Of a DNA stretch of 64,000 nt, positions 25,878 to 35,603 are shown one piece after another (the stretch's first letter is position 1; every line of letters starts with the position of its first letter). The notes beneath the pieces were generated by a model that was not told where the DNA came from, made no database searches, and saw only the letters and a program-made list of their open reading frames with translations. Source of the stretch: Salinicola socius (GTDB lineage Bacteria; Pseudomonadota; Gammaproteobacteria; Pseudomonadales; Halomonadaceae); assembly GCF_001937195.1 (NCBI RefSeq), contig NZ_MSDO01000012.1:62001-126000 (forward strand), read 5' to 3'. Both the position numbers and the translations under genes were made by a program.

Positions 25878-27719
25878 TTATTGATAAAACTGTCGAAACC
25901 ACTGCATGGCCTCGAACACCGCCGGCGAGAACTCGGCGCCTTCGATCGGATCGAGCTGGCGATCGACGATATCCCATTGGCCGGTGCCGTCGACCACGGT
26001 GATTCGATCCGGTTCGATGATACCGTAGTCGATGTAGCTGCTGGACTGGACCCAGGGGTGATCGATCCCCGGTGTCAGCAGATCCTCGCCCTGGGCGTAG
26101 TCGGAGAGCGGATTGCTGCAGCCCAGCGCATGACGCATCAGCATCGGTGCGACGTCGAGATGGCTGGTCATGCCCTCGACGCGCCCGGGTTCGACACCGG
26201 GGCCGTTGACGATCATCGGCACGTGGGTCTGAGGCGAGGCGAAGTTGCTGTTGTGGCCCCAGTAGTTCTTGCCGAAATCGTTGAACGACTGGCCGTGATC
26301 GGCGGTCACGATCAGCATGGTGTTATCCCACTCACCCTTGGCCTTGAGATCGTCGATCACGCGACCGAGCAGGACGTCGTCGTAATGCACGGCATTGCGA
26401 TGGCGATTGGCGTAGGGTACCGGGTCGGTATCGGGTCCCAGATCGAGATAGTCCATTCTCTGGACCGACGGCTGATAGGGCTGCTCCGCCCCGTCCGGCA
26501 CGTCGTAGCCGTGGGGCGCGTCGTAGAACAGCATGCCGAACCAGGGGGCGTCGTCCTTCTGCTCCTGCCGATCGAGCCAGCTCAGCCAGTCCTCGGTCAT
26601 CTTCTGATCCCGGCCCGCTGGCGAGTCACCCGGCGTGCTCAAGCGCAGCGGATCGACCGACGAGAAAATCGTGCGATCGAAGCCGACACCATCGATGCTG
26701 GCCGACGAGAAGATGCCAAGCGCGTAGCCCTGCTTTTGCAGCTGCGTGACCAGCAGCGGTGGCGTCTGGGTGTTGTCCAGATAGGCGTAGTAGTTGCCGG
26801 TGAGGCCGTAGAACAGGCTCATGGTGCCGTTGCGCGTGGCATTGCCGCCGCTGTAGTGATCGAGATAGCGACGTCCGCTTGCGTTGAGGGCGGCATAGAG
26901 ATTCGGAGTGTTTTCGGGGCCGTACTCGTCGGCGCGCCAGGAGTCGATCAGCACCACCATGACATTGGGGGCGTCGTCGGCCTGGCAGCTGAGCGGATTC
27001 TTGGGCCAGTCGAGATTCTGCGCCTGCTTGGCATCGATATCGGCACGTTCGGCGCGGGCGGCGCGGGGGTCGAGCCAGCCGTGCTCCTCCATGAAGTCCT
27101 TGGCCGTCGCCGGGAACAGCAGCGGATAGATGCCGACCTGCTGGGTCACGCTGCGCTGATAGCGGGCATCGGCGACGATATGCAGCGCATGGCTGGCAAT
27201 CAGCATCACCAAAATGACGCCGCAGGCGATACCTGCCGGTAGATGTCGTCCCTTGCCGCCCACGATGAGGCGGCGCGCCAGCCAGCCTTCGAGTGCCAGG
27301 GCGGCGATCACGCAACCGACGACAATCAGCCAGGTCGTGGGGGCAAAGCTGAAAATCTCGCCGTTCTTGTCGTTCAGGAACAGCGAGATCATGAAGGCAT
27401 TCACGTGGAAGCGGTACTGGGCGTAGACCACCGTATCCAGCAGCAGCGCGCTCAGCCCTAGCGCACCGAGCAGTGTTGCCGGCAGCCAAAGCCAGCGCGC
27501 CTTGATCACCAGCGCCAGAAGGGCGAGCGGTAGCCAGCCAAGCAGGACCAGCATGCCGAAATGGCCGATCCAGGTCAGGATCAGATAGGCGATCCCCATG
27601 GCATCGTGCGGCATTGCCAGGTAAGGCGTGTAGCGCAAGGCGATCAGCCAGACGAGCGGCAGTTGGAATAGGGCGAATAGCAGAGTGCTGCGCCAACGGC
27701 GCTTCAACGTGTCATGCAT
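25878..27719 (-). CDS. LapC/YejM (PbgA)-like inner-membrane protein, DUF3413 plus sulfatase-type domain
   Basis: 613 residues. Five hydrophobic segments in the first ~200 residues are followed by a periplasmic sulfatase-fold domain (PNVMVVLIDSWRADEYG onward). HYSGGNATRNGTMSLFYGL matches the YejM family, as do NDKNGEIF near the fourth segment and IVTADHGQSFND. In E. coli this protein senses periplasmic LPS and tunes LpxC proteolysis via LapB. Placement in an LPS gene cluster agrees. ATG 27719; 14 bp downstream of kdkA on the same strand, so probably one operon. Confidence 0.85.
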   Translation of the reverse strand: MHDTLKRRWRSTLLFALFQLPLVWLIALRYTPYLAMPHDAMGIAYLILTWIGHFGMLVLLGWLPLALLALVIKARWLWLPATLLGALGLSALLLDTVVYAQYRFHVNAFMISLFLNDKNGEIFSFAPTTWLIVVGCVIAALALEGWLARRLIVGGKGRHLPAGIACGVILVMLIASHALHIVADARYQRSVTQQVGIYPLLFPATAKDFMEEHGWLDPRAARAERADIDAKQAQNLDWPKNPLSCQADDAPNVMVVLIDSWRADEYGPENTPNLYAALNASGRRYLDHYSGGNATRNGTMSLFYGLTGNYYAYLDNTQTPPLLVTQLQKQGYALGIFSSASIDGVGFDRTIFSSVDPLRLSTPGDSPAGRDQKMTEDWLSWLDRQEQKDDAPWFGMLFYDAPHGYDVPDGAEQPYQPSVQRMDYLDLGPDTDPVPYANRHRNAVHYDDVLLGRVIDDLKAKGEWDNTMLIVTADHGQSFNDFGKNYWGHNSNFASPQTHVPMIVNGPGVEPGRVEGMTSHLDVAPMLMRHALGCSNPLSDYAQGEDLLTPGIDHPWVQSSSYIDYGIIEPDRITVVDGTGQWDIVDRQLDPIEGAEFSPAVFEAMQWFRQFYQ

Positions 27720-27733
27720 GAACAGGAAGAGCC

Positions 27734-28468
27734 TCAGCGTGGATGAGTGTTGGGCGCGTCGTGATATCCCTCGACGACGAGATCATAGGTGTCTTGGGCA
27801 CTCGCAGGCGAGAAGCGAACGAAAGAGCGCTTGAGTCGTGACAGGTTGCGCTGACGCCAGTCGCCGGGAGGGCGCAGCCGACAGCGGTCGAAATCTATCA
27901 GCCAAACCTTATCATCGGCTGAAACGAGGAGGTTACGCGCGTTGAGGTCGACATGATCGAGTCCTGCATCGTGGAATCGCCGGATGGTGGCGCCGACATC
28001 GGCGAGCAATCGTGGCGTCGCGTCGGCTAGGCGTTCTGCCAGTGCCTGGCTACTCGCGAGGCGCTCGGTGATCAGTGCCGCGCGATAGGTGAGGCCGTGA
28101 CGCACGACGATGGTCGCGACTGGCGCCGGTACCGGCAGGCCTCGCTCGAACAGGGTTCGCGTCAGACGCATCTCGCGGAAGCCACGGGTACGCTCGAGCC
28201 CGGTCCAGAGATAATCAGCCTGACTGACCTTGGCGGCAATGCCGCCGCGACGATAGGGCCTTAGCACCCACTGATGCGCATCGATCGTGAGAAACTGGCT
28301 GGCGCCGCGACCGGGTGCGGAGCCGACTACCAGGCCCCGTTCGTCCCAGGCTTCCGGATCGAGCCACGCTTCACCGAACGCCGGCAGAACCGGCAGGTCG
28401 AGCTGAGCGAGACGCGCAGGATCATATAAGATATGCGCGTTCCGATGATGGTAGGTCGTGAGCGACAT
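27734..28468 (-). CDS. kdkA: 3-deoxy-D-manno-octulosonic acid (Kdo) kinase
   Basis: 244 residues with a small protein-kinase-like fold of the WaaP/KdkA group. SQFLTIDAHQWVLRPYRRGGIAAKVS gives the ATP-binding beta strands, DHVDLNARNLL the catalytic loop and WLIDFDRCRLR the metal-binding aspartate. KdkA phosphorylates the 4-position of the single Kdo in lipid A-core. ATG 28468 follows AAGGA by 6 nt; the longer frame to 28561 has no support. Its neighbours waaA and the heptosyltransferases fit a one-Kdo, phosphorylated inner core. Confidence 0.88.
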   Translation of the reverse strand: MSLTTYHHRNAHILYDPARLAQLDLPVLPAFGEAWLDPEAWDERGLVVGSAPGRGASQFLTIDAHQWVLRPYRRGGIAAKVSQADYLWTGLERTRGFREMRLTRTLFERGLPVPAPVATIVVRHGLTYRAALITERLASSQALAERLADATPRLLADVGATIRRFHDAGLDHVDLNARNLLVSADDKVWLIDFDRCRLRPPGDWRQRNLSRLKRSFVRFSPASAQDTYDLVVEGYHDAPNTHPR

Positions 28469-28639
28469 TGACCGATCCTTACATTGGGCTGTGCCAGATT
28501 GCGCCGCCTGTGCTGGCTGACAAATGAGGCATGGCGTACGGTGATGATCGCCGGATCGCATTGTAACCGGGCGAGCCCATCACCGCATGCGGGCACTACT
28601 CACCGCTCGGCATTCATCGTTAACCGCAAGGAAGCTGTC

Positions 28640-29782
28640 GTGACCGAAGATTTGCAAGCACCGTTGGCCGTGATTGCCATTCGCCAAGTGGAGAAGAGCA
28701 CCGGTGCCAGTCGCAACGCCTTCGAACAGGCCGCGGCGCTGAAATCGCTTGGCTATCGGGTGGCGATCCTGGCCGAGCGGGGGCGACACGAACTCGCGGA
28801 AGCCGCCGGCGCCAAGTTGGTTCGGCTGAAACGCTGGCCGTTCAAGGGTCCCTTCCGGCGCTTCTGGTTCAACCGTCGGGTGCAGGCCTGGTGTCGGCGC
28901 CATCACCCCGCCATGCTGGTCAGCCACGGCGATGTGGAGACGCCTGACGTCGTCTACATGCACAACTGCGTGCACCTCGCCAGCCAGCGCATCCACGGCC
29001 GGGATCTGCCCGCGGGCCACGAAGTCGCGGCCATTCACGACCAGGTGCTCAAAAGCGGGAAATTCCGCCGAGTTGCGGTCAATTCGCGCATGATGGCGGA
29101 AGATTTCCGGGATCGCTACGGCATCGACGAGTCCACAATCGAAATCAGTTATCCCGGCTATGACCCGCACATCTTCAATCTCGAACGGGCCGCGGCAGGC
29201 CGAGAGGCGCGTCGGCGCGAACTCGGCGTCGATGACGATACCCGCTTGATCGGCCTGATCACGTCCGGCAACTTCACCAAGCGCAACGTGGCCGGGTTCG
29301 TCGACATCGCCGTCGGTGTGGAAAAACGCCTGCCCGGCAAGTGTCGCTTTCTGGTCGTGGGCAAGGATGATTTCTCGCCTTACCAGCGCCAGGCCGAACA
29401 GGCCGATATCGCCGAAAGCTTCATCTGGAAAACGACGGTCGCCGATGTCGAAACGCTCTACGGCGCGCTGGATCTGTTCGTGCTGCCAGCCCATATCGAG
29501 GAGTTCGGGCGCGTCTGTCTCGAGGCGATGGCCTGCGGGACGCCAGTGGTGTTGTCATCGACCACTGGCGCGGCCGAATTGCTCGAGTCGAATCATGCCG
29601 ACCTGATTCTGGGTAGTCGCGATACCCTTGCCTGGATCGAACGTCTGGAAACGATGTTGAACGACGATAGTCTCGGTGCCCTGGGATCGAAACTCTCTAC
29701 CCTGGTGACTGACTACTCCTATCGACGCCAAACCGAAAAGCTGCGGGACTCGTTCGATGCGTTGAGGCGCTCGGTAGGATGA
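28640..29782 (+). CDS. Glycosyltransferase family 4
   Basis: 380 residues. APLAVIAIRQVEKSTGASRNAFEQAAAL begins the acceptor domain; SYPGYDPHIFN, LIGLITSGNFTKRN and the EX7E-like EEFGRVCLEAMACGTPVV define the donor side. Start is GTG 28640 with AAGGAAG 5 nt upstream; an earlier in-frame start at 28484 would enter the kdkA leader. Divergent from kdkA; begins the right-hand plus-strand run of LPS genes. Confidence 0.86.
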   Translation: MTEDLQAPLAVIAIRQVEKSTGASRNAFEQAAALKSLGYRVAILAERGRHELAEAAGAKLVRLKRWPFKGPFRRFWFNRRVQAWCRRHHPAMLVSHGDVETPDVVYMHNCVHLASQRIHGRDLPAGHEVAAIHDQVLKSGKFRRVAVNSRMMAEDFRDRYGIDESTIEISYPGYDPHIFNLERAAAGREARRRELGVDDDTRLIGLITSGNFTKRNVAGFVDIAVGVEKRLPGKCRFLVVGKDDFSPYQRQAEQADIAESFIWKTTVADVETLYGALDLFVLPAHIEEFGRVCLEAMACGTPVVLSSTTGAAELLESNHADLILGSRDTLAWIERLETMLNDDSLGALGSKLSTLVTDYSYRRQTEKLRDSFDALRRSVG

Positions 29783-29870
29783 TGTTTGATCGATGTCGCC
29801 ATCTCATCGTTCGTCCGGGAGTCGGCAGATCTGCGTATTCCCTCTTTCGAGACATAAGTGTGGATAGATC

Positions 29871-30503
29871 ATGAAGACGACGGATGCGCTTGCCGAATCG
29901 CTCGGAGTTCCCGAGAGCTTGATCGCCAGGCTCAAGGCGACTGACCGCGTCGTGCTGGTGGCGAGTAATCCCAATATCACCAGACGCCATATTCGCCAGG
30001 CACAGATAACTCCCCGGTCCCTGGTTTTTAGCTTCAACAAGTGTCGTCAGCTACACAAGCTGCCTTTCGATACCAGTCACTATTTAGTTCATCGTTACGG
30101 CGTCAGGGACAAACACTATTTTGGTTATCCCCATAAATTGAGAGTTCGCCTGTTCGAACGCTTCGCTAGAGATACCACCACGTTACTGTTGGATGGGGAG
30201 GCAGAGCCTGCCGATGGCAAGCACGTTTACGGTATCCCTATGCTTGGAAAGCTTTCTTTGTTGGAAAACTATCCGTTCGATACTCTGCCCGAGCGAGGCG
30301 GTGCCTCCACGGGTTTTTACATGATCGCCTTGTTGGCGGAGCTGAAAACGGCGCTGGGTCTAGACTTTTCCATGGCGCTGATCGGTTTCACCGACGGCGG
30401 CGGGGGCCGGCAGTGGTATGGTCATGCCTGGGAGTTCGAGCGCCAAATGACGGCGCGATTGAATCCGGAAATGATCGAGGTGTTTCCTAAAAAGCAGACT
30501 TAG
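29871..30503 (+). CDS. Hypothetical protein in LPS cluster, possibly a glycosyltransferase
   Basis: 210 residues, not recognised. It starts with a short helical segment, then DRVVLVASNPNITRRHI, VFSFNKCRQLHKL, HYLVHRYGVR, and near the end GGASTGFYMIALLAEL, ALIGFTDGG and WYGHAWEFER. The order VASNP / FN / STG / GF loosely recalls sialyltransferase-like GT29 proteins, but this is weak. No signal peptide or clear membrane segment. Codon use is visibly more AT-rich than neighbours (for example around 30100-30300), hinting at recent acquisition. The ribosome site (GTGGATAG) is poor. Confidence 0.65.
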   Translation: MKTTDALAESLGVPESLIARLKATDRVVLVASNPNITRRHIRQAQITPRSLVFSFNKCRQLHKLPFDTSHYLVHRYGVRDKHYFGYPHKLRVRLFERFARDTTTLLLDGEAEPADGKHVYGIPMLGKLSLLENYPFDTLPERGGASTGFYMIALLAELKTALGLDFSMALIGFTDGGGGRQWYGHAWEFERQMTARLNPEMIEVFPKKQT

Positions 30504-30616
30504 CCAGCCGGACGGTTGGCTCGATGGTCGTTGTAGGCTGAGCCGAGCGTTGGACGAAATCCCCCTGCTGTTCCGGTAGACTACGCGTTTTATCCAATGG
30601 GAATTCAGTCAAGCCC

Positions 30617-31726
30617 ATGAAGCACTCTCTGCCAGCGTGCCCGCGCCATATCGGCATCCTGCGCCTCTCGGCGCTGGGCGATGTCTGTAATCTGGTCCCC
30701 ACGGTACGGGCGTTGCAGCGCCAGTGGCCCGAAGCACGAATCACCTGGATCGTCGGCAAGGCGGAATACAGCCTGCTGGATGGACTCGATGGCGTCGACC
30801 TGGTGGTCTACGACAAGGCCACCGGGCTCAAGGGCATGCGCGCGATATGGCGTCAATTCGAGGACGTGCGTTTCGACGTGCTGCTGCACATGCAGCAGGC
30901 GCTGCGGGCCAGCGTGCTGTCGCTGGGTCTCAAGTGCGACGTACGGGTGGGTTACGACAAGGCGCGGGCCAAGGATTGGCAGCACTGGTTCACGCATCGC
31001 CAGCTGGCCCCGCATCCGCGTGCCCACGTGCTCGAATCCTTCATGGATTTCGCGCGGCTGCTGGGCGTCGAGGATACGCGTCTCGACTGGTCGCTGCCGG
31101 TACCGGAGGCCGCCTATGAAGAGGCCCGCCAGTTGACCGGCGATCAGCCCTACCTGGTCATCAGCCCCTGTGCCAACCCGCGGCTGCGCAACTTTCGCAA
31201 CTGGTCGGCGGAAGGTTATGCGGCGATCATCGAGCATGCCTGGCAGCGCCACGGCTTGAAGACCGTCATGAGTGGCGGCGGTAGCCCCCTGGAACGTGAC
31301 ATGGGCGAGCAGATACGACGGCTGTGCCCCGACATCGAGATCATCGACGCCATCGGCCGAACTTCTCTCAAGGGGCTGCTGGCCTTGCTCGATCGGGCCC
31401 GCGTCGTGATCGCGCCGGATTCCGGCCCGGTTCACATGGCCAACGCGCTGGGTACACCGACGCTCGGGCTCTACGCCACCACCAACCCGGATCGTGCGGC
31501 CCCGTACTGCTGGCGCAATCAGGTGGTCAATCGCTACCCTGACGCCGTACGCCGCTATCTGAAGAAAACCGTCGAGACCGTCAGCTGGGGCACCCGCGTG
31601 CGACACGCCGACGCCATGGCGCTGATCACGCTGAACGACGTGGTCGACCACCTGGACAGACTGATGGCCGCGACGGACGATACCGCCCTGGCCGAAGACG
31701 CAACGGAGCCGTCGCATGAAGGTTGA
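30617..31726 (+). CDS. Glycosyltransferase family 9, heptosyltransferase I-like
   Basis: 369 residues. [22 protein letters not shown] is the GT9 N-terminal motif; [16 protein letters not shown] and [27 protein letters not shown] form the ADP-heptose binding half. It is most like RfaC/WaaC-type enzymes that attach the first heptose to Kdo, and it precedes hldE by an 11-nt overlap, which fits. It could instead add a later heptose; waaF at 15614 is the clear heptosyltransferase II. ATG 30617 is used. Confidence 0.85.
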   Translation: MKHSLPACPRHIGILRLSALGDVCNLVPTVRALQRQWPEARITWIVGKAEYSLLDGLDGVDLVVYDKATGLKGMRAIWRQFEDVRFDVLLHMQQALRASVLSLGLKCDVRVGYDKARAKDWQHWFTHRQLAPHPRAHVLESFMDFARLLGVEDTRLDWSLPVPEAAYEEARQLTGDQPYLVISPCANPRLRNFRNWSAEGYAAIIEHAWQRHGLKTVMSGGGSPLERDMGEQIRRLCPDIEIIDAIGRTSLKGLLALLDRARVVIAPDSGPVHMANALGTPTLGLYATTNPDRAAPYCWRNQVVNRYPDAVRRYLKKTVETVSWGTRVRHADAMALITLNDVVDHLDRLMAATDDTALAEDATEPSHEG

Positions 31727-33146
31727 TCTTTCGCAGTTGGAGCACGCCCGTCTGCTGGTGGTGGGTGATGTCATGCTCGACCGATACTGGCACGGCGCGA
31801 CGTCACGGATTTCCCCCGAGGCGCCGGTACCGGTGGTCAAGGTGGAAGACGCCGATGATCGTCCGGGCGGGGCGGCCAACGTGGCGCTCAATATCGCCTC
31901 GCTGGGCGGTCGGGCCAGCCTGGCCGGCGTGGTCGGGGAGGATGACAACGCCGGCCATCTCGAGCGCGCGCTGGAAGCGGCCAATGTGAGTGCTCACTTT
32001 CAGCACAGCCCCGAGATACCGACGATCACCAAGCTGCGGGTCATGAGTCGCAATCAGCAGCTGATCCGCCTCGATTTCGAATCGCCGCTGTGGAACGTCG
32101 ACACCGCGCCACTGATCGAGAAGGTTCAGGCGGCATTGGGCGACGCGGACGTCGTGATCCTTTCCGATTATGGCAAGGGGAGCCTCAACCGGGTCGAGAC
32201 ACTGATCGCCGCCGCGCGCGCCGCCGGCAAGCGAGTGCTGGTCGATCCCAAGGGCAGCGATTTCAGCCGTTATCGTGGTGCCAGCGTGATCACCCCCAAT
32301 CTGACCGAATTCGAGGCGATCGTCGGCCCATGCGCGGATGATGCCGAGCTCGCCGAAAAGGGCGAGACGCTGCGGGCGGCGCTGGAGCTCGAAGCATTGC
32401 TGGTCACGCGCAGCGAACGCGGCATGACGCTGATCCGTGAGAATCACGCCCCGCTGCATCTGCCGACCCACGCCCGCGAGGTATTCGACGTCACCGGGGC
32501 CGGCGATACCGTGATCGGTGTGCTGGGTCTGGCGTTGGCGGCCGGCCACGGCTTTGGCGAGGCGGTGATGCTGGCCAACCTGGCCGCCGGCCTGGTGGTG
32601 GCCAAGCCCGGCACGGCCGTGCTCTCGGTGGCTGAGCTCTACACCGCGCTTCACGGCGACAGCCTAGCCGAGTACGGCGTCATCGAGGAAGGTGCGCTCA
32701 TCGCGGCGGTGCGTGCGGCGCAGGCCCGCGGCGAACGCGTGGTGATGACCAACGGCTGCTTCGATATTCTGCACGCCGGTCACGTGGCGTATCTGGAGCA
32801 GGCCAAGCGCCTCGGCGATCGCCTGATCGTCGCGGTCAACGACGACGCCTCGGTGGCGCGGCTCAAGGGTCCCAAGCGGCCGATCAACACCTTGGCGCGA
32901 CGGTCGCAGGTGCTGGCCGGGTTGGCGGCCGTCGACTGGGTCGTCCCGTTCAGCGAAGACACGCCGGCGCGGCTGATCGAGGCGATTCTGCCGGACCGGC
33001 TGGTCAAGGGCGGCGATTATCGGCCCGAGGATATCGCCGGCGGCGAGGCGGTCATCGCCAACGGCGGTGAAGTTCTGGTGCTGGGCTTCGAGGATGGCGT
33101 GTCGACCACCACCATGATCAATACCATTCTCGACCGCGAGCGCTGA
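31716..33146 (+). CDS. hldE: Bifunctional D-glycero-beta-D-manno-heptose-7-phosphate kinase / heptose-1-phosphate adenylyltransferase
   Basis: 476 residues, the usual length. The N-terminal ribokinase-like domain (to about 315) has [13 protein letters not shown] and the [11 protein letters not shown] catalytic motif. The C-terminal nucleotidyltransferase (about 340-476) has [14 protein letters not shown] with the HxGH site, and [11 protein letters not shown]. Works with gmhB and hldD to make ADP-heptose. ATG 31716 overlaps the preceding GT9 gene by 11 nt; waaA begins 6 nt after its stop, so these are translationally linked. Confidence 0.96.
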   Translation: MKVDLSQLEHARLLVVGDVMLDRYWHGATSRISPEAPVPVVKVEDADDRPGGAANVALNIASLGGRASLAGVVGEDDNAGHLERALEAANVSAHFQHSPEIPTITKLRVMSRNQQLIRLDFESPLWNVDTAPLIEKVQAALGDADVVILSDYGKGSLNRVETLIAAARAAGKRVLVDPKGSDFSRYRGASVITPNLTEFEAIVGPCADDAELAEKGETLRAALELEALLVTRSERGMTLIRENHAPLHLPTHAREVFDVTGAGDTVIGVLGLALAAGHGFGEAVMLANLAAGLVVAKPGTAVLSVAELYTALHGDSLAEYGVIEEGALIAAVRAAQARGERVVMTNGCFDILHAGHVAYLEQAKRLGDRLIVAVNDDASVARLKGPKRPINTLARRSQVLAGLAAVDWVVPFSEDTPARLIEAILPDRLVKGGDYRPEDIAGGEAVIANGGEVLVLGFEDGVSTTTMINTILDRER

Positions 33147-33152
33147 CCGACG

Positions 33153-34439
33153 GTGCGTGCCCGACCTGGACTATCGTCGCGCCTCGCGCGCTGGCTCTAC
33201 TCGCTGGCGATCTACCTGCTGTCGCCCCTGATCTGGTGGCGGGTGTGGCGTGAGTGGGCACCCACTCACCCGCGGCTTGAGCGACTCGGGCTCATCCGGG
33301 CCAGCGGAGATCGCCCCCGGCTTTGGCTACATGCGGCCTCGGTGGGGGAAGTCGTCACGGCGACCTCGTTGATCCGAGCCCTGCTCGACGATCACCCCGA
33401 TCACGATCTCGTTGTCACCACCATGACCGCCACCGGGGCCGAACGCGTGCGCCAGACCTTCGGCGACCGCGTCTCCCACCATTTCCTTCCGCTGGATTTC
33501 CCCGGTAGTGCACGGCGTTTCATCGCCCGGCTGAATCCGCGCCTGGCGATCATCACCGAGACCGAACTCTGGCCCAATCTGCTGGCGACCTGTCGGCGAA
33601 GAAACGTGCCGGTGGTGGTGGCCAACGGGCGTCTTAGCGCTGGCGCCTTTCGCCTCTATCAGCGTTTCGGAGCCCTGAGCCGCGGCATGCTCGAGACGAT
33701 CAGCTGGATCGGGGCCAAGTCGCCGGTGGATGCCGAGCGGTTCATCTCGCTGGGCGCACCGGCGGCGCGGGTGGCGGTGACCGGAGCGTTGAAGTTCGAT
33801 CTCGATGTGGACGACGCCACGCGCCAGGCCAGTCGGCGACTGCGGGCGAGCTGGGGCGGGCGGCCGGTCTGGATCGCCGGTTCCACCCATCCGGGGGAAG
33901 ACGAGCAGGTACTCGCCGCGCACGCTGCGCTCAGACGCCATATTCCCGATGCGCTGCTGATCCTGGTGCCGCGTCACCCGCAGCGCTTCGACGAGGTCTA
34001 CGCCCGCTGTCTCGACGCCGGGGAGCAGGTTCTGCGATTGAGCGCCAAGCCAACGCTGACCGATGCAACGACGCTGTTGCTGGGCGATACCATGGGCGAT
34101 CTGATGCGCCTCTACGGCTGTGCCGATGTCGCTTTTGTCGGCGGTTCGCTCACGCCGATCGGGGGACATAACCTGCTCGAGCCGGCGGCGCTCGGCGTCG
34201 CGGTGGTCAGTGGCCCCCATCTCGATAACCTGCGCGAAATAGCCGATACGCTGGCGCAGAGCGATGCGCGGATTGAGGTCGGCGATGGTCGATCGCTGGG
34301 CGAGATTCTCGTGGCCTTGCTGGGCGATGACGAGCGCCGCCATGCGCTGGGTGAAGCGGGGCGCGCGGTCGTTGCCGCCAACCGCGGTGCGCTGGCGCGG
34401 ACCCGTGAACAGGTCGCTGCACTGCTGAACGATTCGTAA
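33153..34439 (+). CDS. waaA: 3-deoxy-D-manno-octulosonic acid (Kdo) transferase
   Basis: 428 residues. An N-terminal membrane-anchor helix (WLYSLAIYLLSPLIWWRVW) precedes two GT-B domains. LWLHAASVGEVVTATSLI, TETELWPNLLATC and VGGSLTPIGGHNLLEPAALG (conserved Kdo transferase motif) are visible. It transfers Kdo to lipid IVA; with kdkA nearby it is probably monofunctional, which is inference. Start is GTG 33153 immediately after hldE. Confidence 0.95.
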   Translation: MRARPGLSSRLARWLYSLAIYLLSPLIWWRVWREWAPTHPRLERLGLIRASGDRPRLWLHAASVGEVVTATSLIRALLDDHPDHDLVVTTMTATGAERVRQTFGDRVSHHFLPLDFPGSARRFIARLNPRLAIITETELWPNLLATCRRRNVPVVVANGRLSAGAFRLYQRFGALSRGMLETISWIGAKSPVDAERFISLGAPAARVAVTGALKFDLDVDDATRQASRRLRASWGGRPVWIAGSTHPGEDEQVLAAHAALRRHIPDALLILVPRHPQRFDEVYARCLDAGEQVLRLSAKPTLTDATTLLLGDTMGDLMRLYGCADVAFVGGSLTPIGGHNLLEPAALGVAVVSGPHLDNLREIADTLAQSDARIEVGDGRSLGEILVALLGDDERRHALGEAGRAVVAANRGALARTREQVAALLNDS

Positions 34440-34544
34440 CGTCGTCAACGGAATGATCGAAAGCTCGGTCTGTCAGAGAAGTGTCAGAAATGACTGCGAC
34501 ACTCTTCTCAGGGCACGGACCTTTTGGCTGCTGGACATTCCCGT

Positions 34545-35603
34545 ATGGATCTTCGATTCAAGACTCGCAAGCTGCGATTTTACGCTGGCGGCATCGCCAG
34601 CCTGCTCGTTCCCGATGGCCTCTATCGCCGACGCCTGGATCGATTGATGGCCTCGCTGTCTATCGAGGAGATGAACGCCGTCCTGGCGCGGGTCGACTAT
34701 TACAACCGGCTGGCGAGCCCCTTCGATCCCGGCGAGACTGCCGTGCGCATCGACGATTTCCGCTACGAGAAGCGGAGCGCCTACTATCTCGACGCCAAGC
34801 AGGTGATGCGCCATTTCGATCCCGATCTGCGCTTTGCCTATCGCTTTGGCGACGTGACCTGGGTGGCCGACACGCCGACGGTCGTCAAGAGCCGCCCGAT
34901 CTGCCGCGAGGCGCGGCCCGGTCGGTCGATGCTGCCCAGCCAGTCAACACGGCCCCGGAACGCCAACAACCTGCTGCTGAAACTCAACAGCGTTCGCCAC
35001 TTCCATTTCGTCGACGATCAACTCGCGTTCGCCGACAAGAAACCGGCGGTCGTCTGGCGCGGCAAGTGTTTCCACGAGCATCGCGCGGCAGTGCTGCGTG
35101 AGTATCGCCATCATCCGCGCATGAATATCGGCCAGAGCCACGCCAAGCGCCGCCATCAACCCGATTACCGGCCGTATCTCTCGATCGAGGAGCAGTTGCA
35201 GTACCAGTTCGTGCTCAGTCTCGAAGGCAAGGACGTCGCCACCAACCTGAAGTGGATCCTGTCGTCGAATTCGCTTTGCCTGATGCCGACGCCGCGTTAC
35301 GAGACCTGGTTCATGGAAGGAACGCTCGAGCCCTATGTCCACTACGTACCGCTGGCCGATGACTGCAGCGATCTGGAGGCCAAGATGGACTACTACACCG
35401 CTCATCCCGAGGAGGCGGAAGCGATCGTTCGCAATGCCAACTCTCACGTGGCGCAGTTTCTCGATGGGCGTCGCGAACGGCTGATTTCACTGCTGGTGAT
35501 GCACAAGTACTTCGTGCTGTCCGGTCAGCTTGCGGCTCAGCCTTTGCCGCTGCGGCAGCACTCGGGATTCAGCGCCAGTGCGGCGAGAAACAACTGGGCG
35601 TGA
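34545..35603 (+). CDS. Glycosyltransferase family 90 (CAP10/LpsA-like)
   Basis: 352 residues. LSLEGKDVATNLKWILSSNS followed by LCLMPTPRYETWFMEGTLEPYVHYVPL is the clear GT90 signature (about residues 225-275), as is the DLEAKMDYYTAHPEEAEAI tail. Such enzymes add glucose, galactose or xylose to LPS core in Gram-negatives. ATG 34545 is preferred to the TTG at 34524. The last 67 bp overlap the convergent histone-deacetylase-like gene, which is unusual for two real genes. Confidence 0.86.
   Translation: MDLRFKTRKLRFYAGGIASLLVPDGLYRRRLDRLMASLSIEEMNAVLARVDYYNRLASPFDPGETAVRIDDFRYEKRSAYYLDAKQVMRHFDPDLRFAYRFGDVTWVADTPTVVKSRPICREARPGRSMLPSQSTRPRNANNLLLKLNSVRHFHFVDDQLAFADKKPAVVWRGKCFHEHRAAVLREYRHHPRMNIGQSHAKRRHQPDYRPYLSIEEQLQYQFVLSLEGKDVATNLKWILSSNSLCLMPTPRYETWFMEGTLEPYVHYVPLADDCSDLEAKMDYYTAHPEEAEAIVRNANSHVAQFLDGRRERLISLLVMHKYFVLSGQLAAQPLPLRQHSGFSASAARNNWA

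Noticed and set aside
30605-31984. 459-codon frame antisense to the GT9 and hldE genes
   Set aside because: Opposite two well-supported coupled genes; no domain and no start signal.
34524-34544. TTG start for the GT90 gene
   Set aside because: The ATG at 34545 is seven codons downstream and begins the conserved part; no ribosome site favours the TTG.
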